Shown here piece after piece: positions 63,041 through 64,000 of a DNA stretch of 64,000 bases. The stretch's first letter is position 1. Every line of letters starts with the position of its first letter. Position numbers and translations under genes: made by a program. The notes beneath the pieces are model-generated. The model worked only from the letters and a program-made list of their open reading frames with translations. It had not been told where the DNA came from and did not search any database. The stretch is from UKL13-2 sp038321965 (lineage in GTDB: Bacteria; Pseudomonadota; Gammaproteobacteria; Burkholderiales; Usitatibacteraceae): the NCBI GenBank assembly GCA_038321965.1, contig JBBQFL010000012.1, forward strand, positions 25,011-89,010, given 5' to 3'.

Positions 63041-63599
63041 TTCACTATGAGCTTCGAAGGCAAGATTGCGCATCTCGTAGGTGTTGACCACCGAATCCAA
63101 TACACGAACCCATCATGCGGTCCCGAGTGGACTACGGAGATTCGTAAGTTTCAAGATTATCTCGTTAGCGAGGCGACCCGACTCAAAGTCGACCTCCTTG
63201 CTGAAGAGTTCAGCGAGGAACTCGTTCGTCGCAACTGCGCCTCGGGGTGTACTGTTCGCGACGCCGCAAGTCGCGCACAGAAACCGCACATCTTCTGTGA
63301 TCCAGATCTCGCCGAACGTAAAACGGCGCAGATTTCAAACGACGATCAGAGAGAGCAAGAATGGCTGGCTCGTATTCAGCGCGCCGGAGCGCAGCGACCC
63401 CTCATGGTGTGCGGTGACGATCACATCGAGGCCTTTGGGGAACATCTTCGAACGGCTGGATTCGAAGTCTCAGTTCTCAGCCGTAACTGGGGCCGCGGAT
63501 GGGAGCTCAAGAATTGACGGTGAAGCCTAACAGCGCGTTCGAAAACGGACGCTCGCAAGCGTCGCTTCGCTCCGTTGCTCGCGCCGTTCAACGCGAACG
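63035..63599 (+). mobile_element. Integron gene cassette 2
   Basis: A 565-bp cassette from TTAGGC (63035) to G63599. Its start TTAGGC is complementary to the GCCTAAC that opens its attC, again as expected from a circular form. It carries one gene. Confidence 0.85.
63047..63517 (+). CDS. Cassette protein with paired GxxH motifs (TIKI/TraB/EreA-like?)
   Basis: A 156-residue cytosolic protein of no firmly recognised family. A GxxH motif lies near each end: GVDH (residues 12-15) and GDDH (123-126), with LLAEEFSEE and HIFCDPDL between them. Two GxxH motifs plus an internal Glu describe the TIKI/TraB-EreA-ChaN metal-dependent hydrolase superfamily, but this protein is shorter than most members. 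Start ATG is 12 bp inside the cassette, without a ribosome site. Confidence 0.55.
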   Translation: MSFEGKIAHLVGVDHRIQYTNPSCGPEWTTEIRKFQDYLVSEATRLKVDLLAEEFSEELVRRNCASGCTVRDAASRAQKPHIFCDPDLAERKTAQISNDDQREQEWLARIQRAGAQRPLMVCGDDHIEAFGEHLRTAGFEVSVLSRNWGRGWELKN

Positions 63600-63605
63600 T
63601 TGGGC
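63525..63605 (+). other. attC site 2
   Basis: An 81-bp site bounded by R'' GCCTAAC (63525-63531) and R' GTTGGGC (63599-63605). Inner arms GCGTTcGAAaaCGG and CCGTTCAACGC pair with small bulges; the centre GCTCGCAAGCGTCGC is GC-rich and self-pairing. Confidence 0.9.
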
Positions 63606-64000
63606 GTCAGAAAGGCATCCGCGAATATAATGATCGTCAATCAGAATTTACGCTGGTGGCATAGTGGCCAATAACTTCAAAAGTGACGACAGTTTCCTAA
63701 GAAAGCTCGCCGTCGGTGCCGCAGGCACGAATACAACCATTGTCCGGCTGAAGGCGATGGGGTTCAATCCCATCGAACTTGAGCGTGGTTCCACGGGGTT
63801 CAAAATCTGGAAGAAAATAAAAATAAAACGTGTCCGGGTTCCTGACGTTCTATGCTTGAACACCGGTTTACGGTTTGAATCCCGTGGCAAGACAAAGCTT
63901 GAAATATCAATGTCTCATTCCCTCAATGACCCGAAGCGGGCTTGGGATGCTGGTATGCGTGACGACGACCTTGTTTCAATCGTTGTCTTCGAGCAAAACG
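63600..64000 (+). mobile_element. Integron gene cassette 3, cut by window end
   Basis: Begins TTGGGC at 63600 after the second attC. Its own attC is outside the window; the rule seen for cassettes 1 and 2 predicts that it opens with GCCCAAC. Confidence 0.8.
63664..64000 (+). CDS. Cassette protein with PD-(D/E)XK-like motif, 3' end cut
   Basis: A frame starting at GTG 63664, with GGTGG 5 bp upstream, stays open to the window end (112 codons). The stretch around residues 57-85 reads RVRVPDVLCLN, then LRFESRGKTKLEISMSHS: Pro60-Asp61, Glu72 and nearby lysines Lys76/Lys78 are arranged like a PD-(D/E)XK nuclease core. RAWDAGMRDDDLVSIVVF follows. The motif assignment is tentative; the full protein is needed. 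Confidence 0.6.
   Translation, partial: MANNFKSDDSFLRKLAVGAAGTNTTIVRLKAMGFNPIELERGSTGFKIWKKIKIKRVRVPDVLCLNTGLRFESRGKTKLEISMSHSLNDPKRAWDAGMRDDDLVSIVVFEQN

Overview
The window reads as a 64 kb stretch of a betaproteobacterial chromosome. This is inferred from gene content and gene order (tsaB-rimI-type-4 UDG, LplT, PhoH/PIN, ArnD-like deacetylase, Kup, the 180 kDa-type NAD-glutamate dehydrogenase) and moderate-to-high GC; no rRNA or tRNA gene is present to confirm it.

0-16 kb: the tail of an EF-hand protein, a secreted alpha/beta hydrolase, a DUF1800/DUF1501 pair, the tsaB-rimI-UDG housekeeping group, a LemA-TPM-TPM group, LplT, then a minus-strand group (ArnD-like deacetylase, Bcp-type peroxiredoxin, PhoH-PIN, small secreted protein) and a truncated haemoglobin. 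14-22 kb is regulatory: the potassium transporter Kup is divergent from a shortened KdpD-like kinase with KdpE, with a KdpE-type direct repeat between them. A BaeSR-like pair is divergent from a small Spy-like periplasmic protein, with a BaeR-box-like repeat and a perfect CRP-type palindrome between them. 22-31 kb: di-haem oxidoreductase, TypA, RmuC, prolyl oligopeptidase, MobB-MoaD-MoaE and small conserved proteins.

31-44 kb (mostly minus strand) has a sulfur and molybdenum flavour: an ArsR-family repressor with the cysteine spacing of persulfide sensors, glutaryl-CoA dehydrogenase, a split YeeE/YedE transporter, persulfide dioxygenase-rhodanese, a Crp/Fnr regulator, bacterioferritin, a DAO-like flavoprotein, and SoxY/SoxZ-like carrier proteins directly downstream of an IorAB-type molybdenum hydroxylase. 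44-52 kb is accessory: a DUF4034/Sel1 protein, a frameshifted exported protein, and a 14-repeat RCC1 protein whose signal peptide lies in another reading frame. 52-60 kb returns to housekeeping (S9 peptidase, a decayed gene remnant, DsbB, NAD-GDH).

60.6-64 kb is the most notable part: a HEPN/MNT module whose HEPN half is internally deleted, then an integron. An IntI-type integrase (minus strand) with a LexA box over its promoter faces a plus-strand cassette array with two complete attC sites and three cassettes: a GIY-YIG protein, a small protein with paired GxxH motifs, and a PD-(D/E)XK-like protein cut by the window end. The 7-bp core sites at the cassette joins match exactly as expected from circular cassettes.

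Across the whole window about ten copies of one family of imperfect palindromes (50-70 bp) sit between genes.
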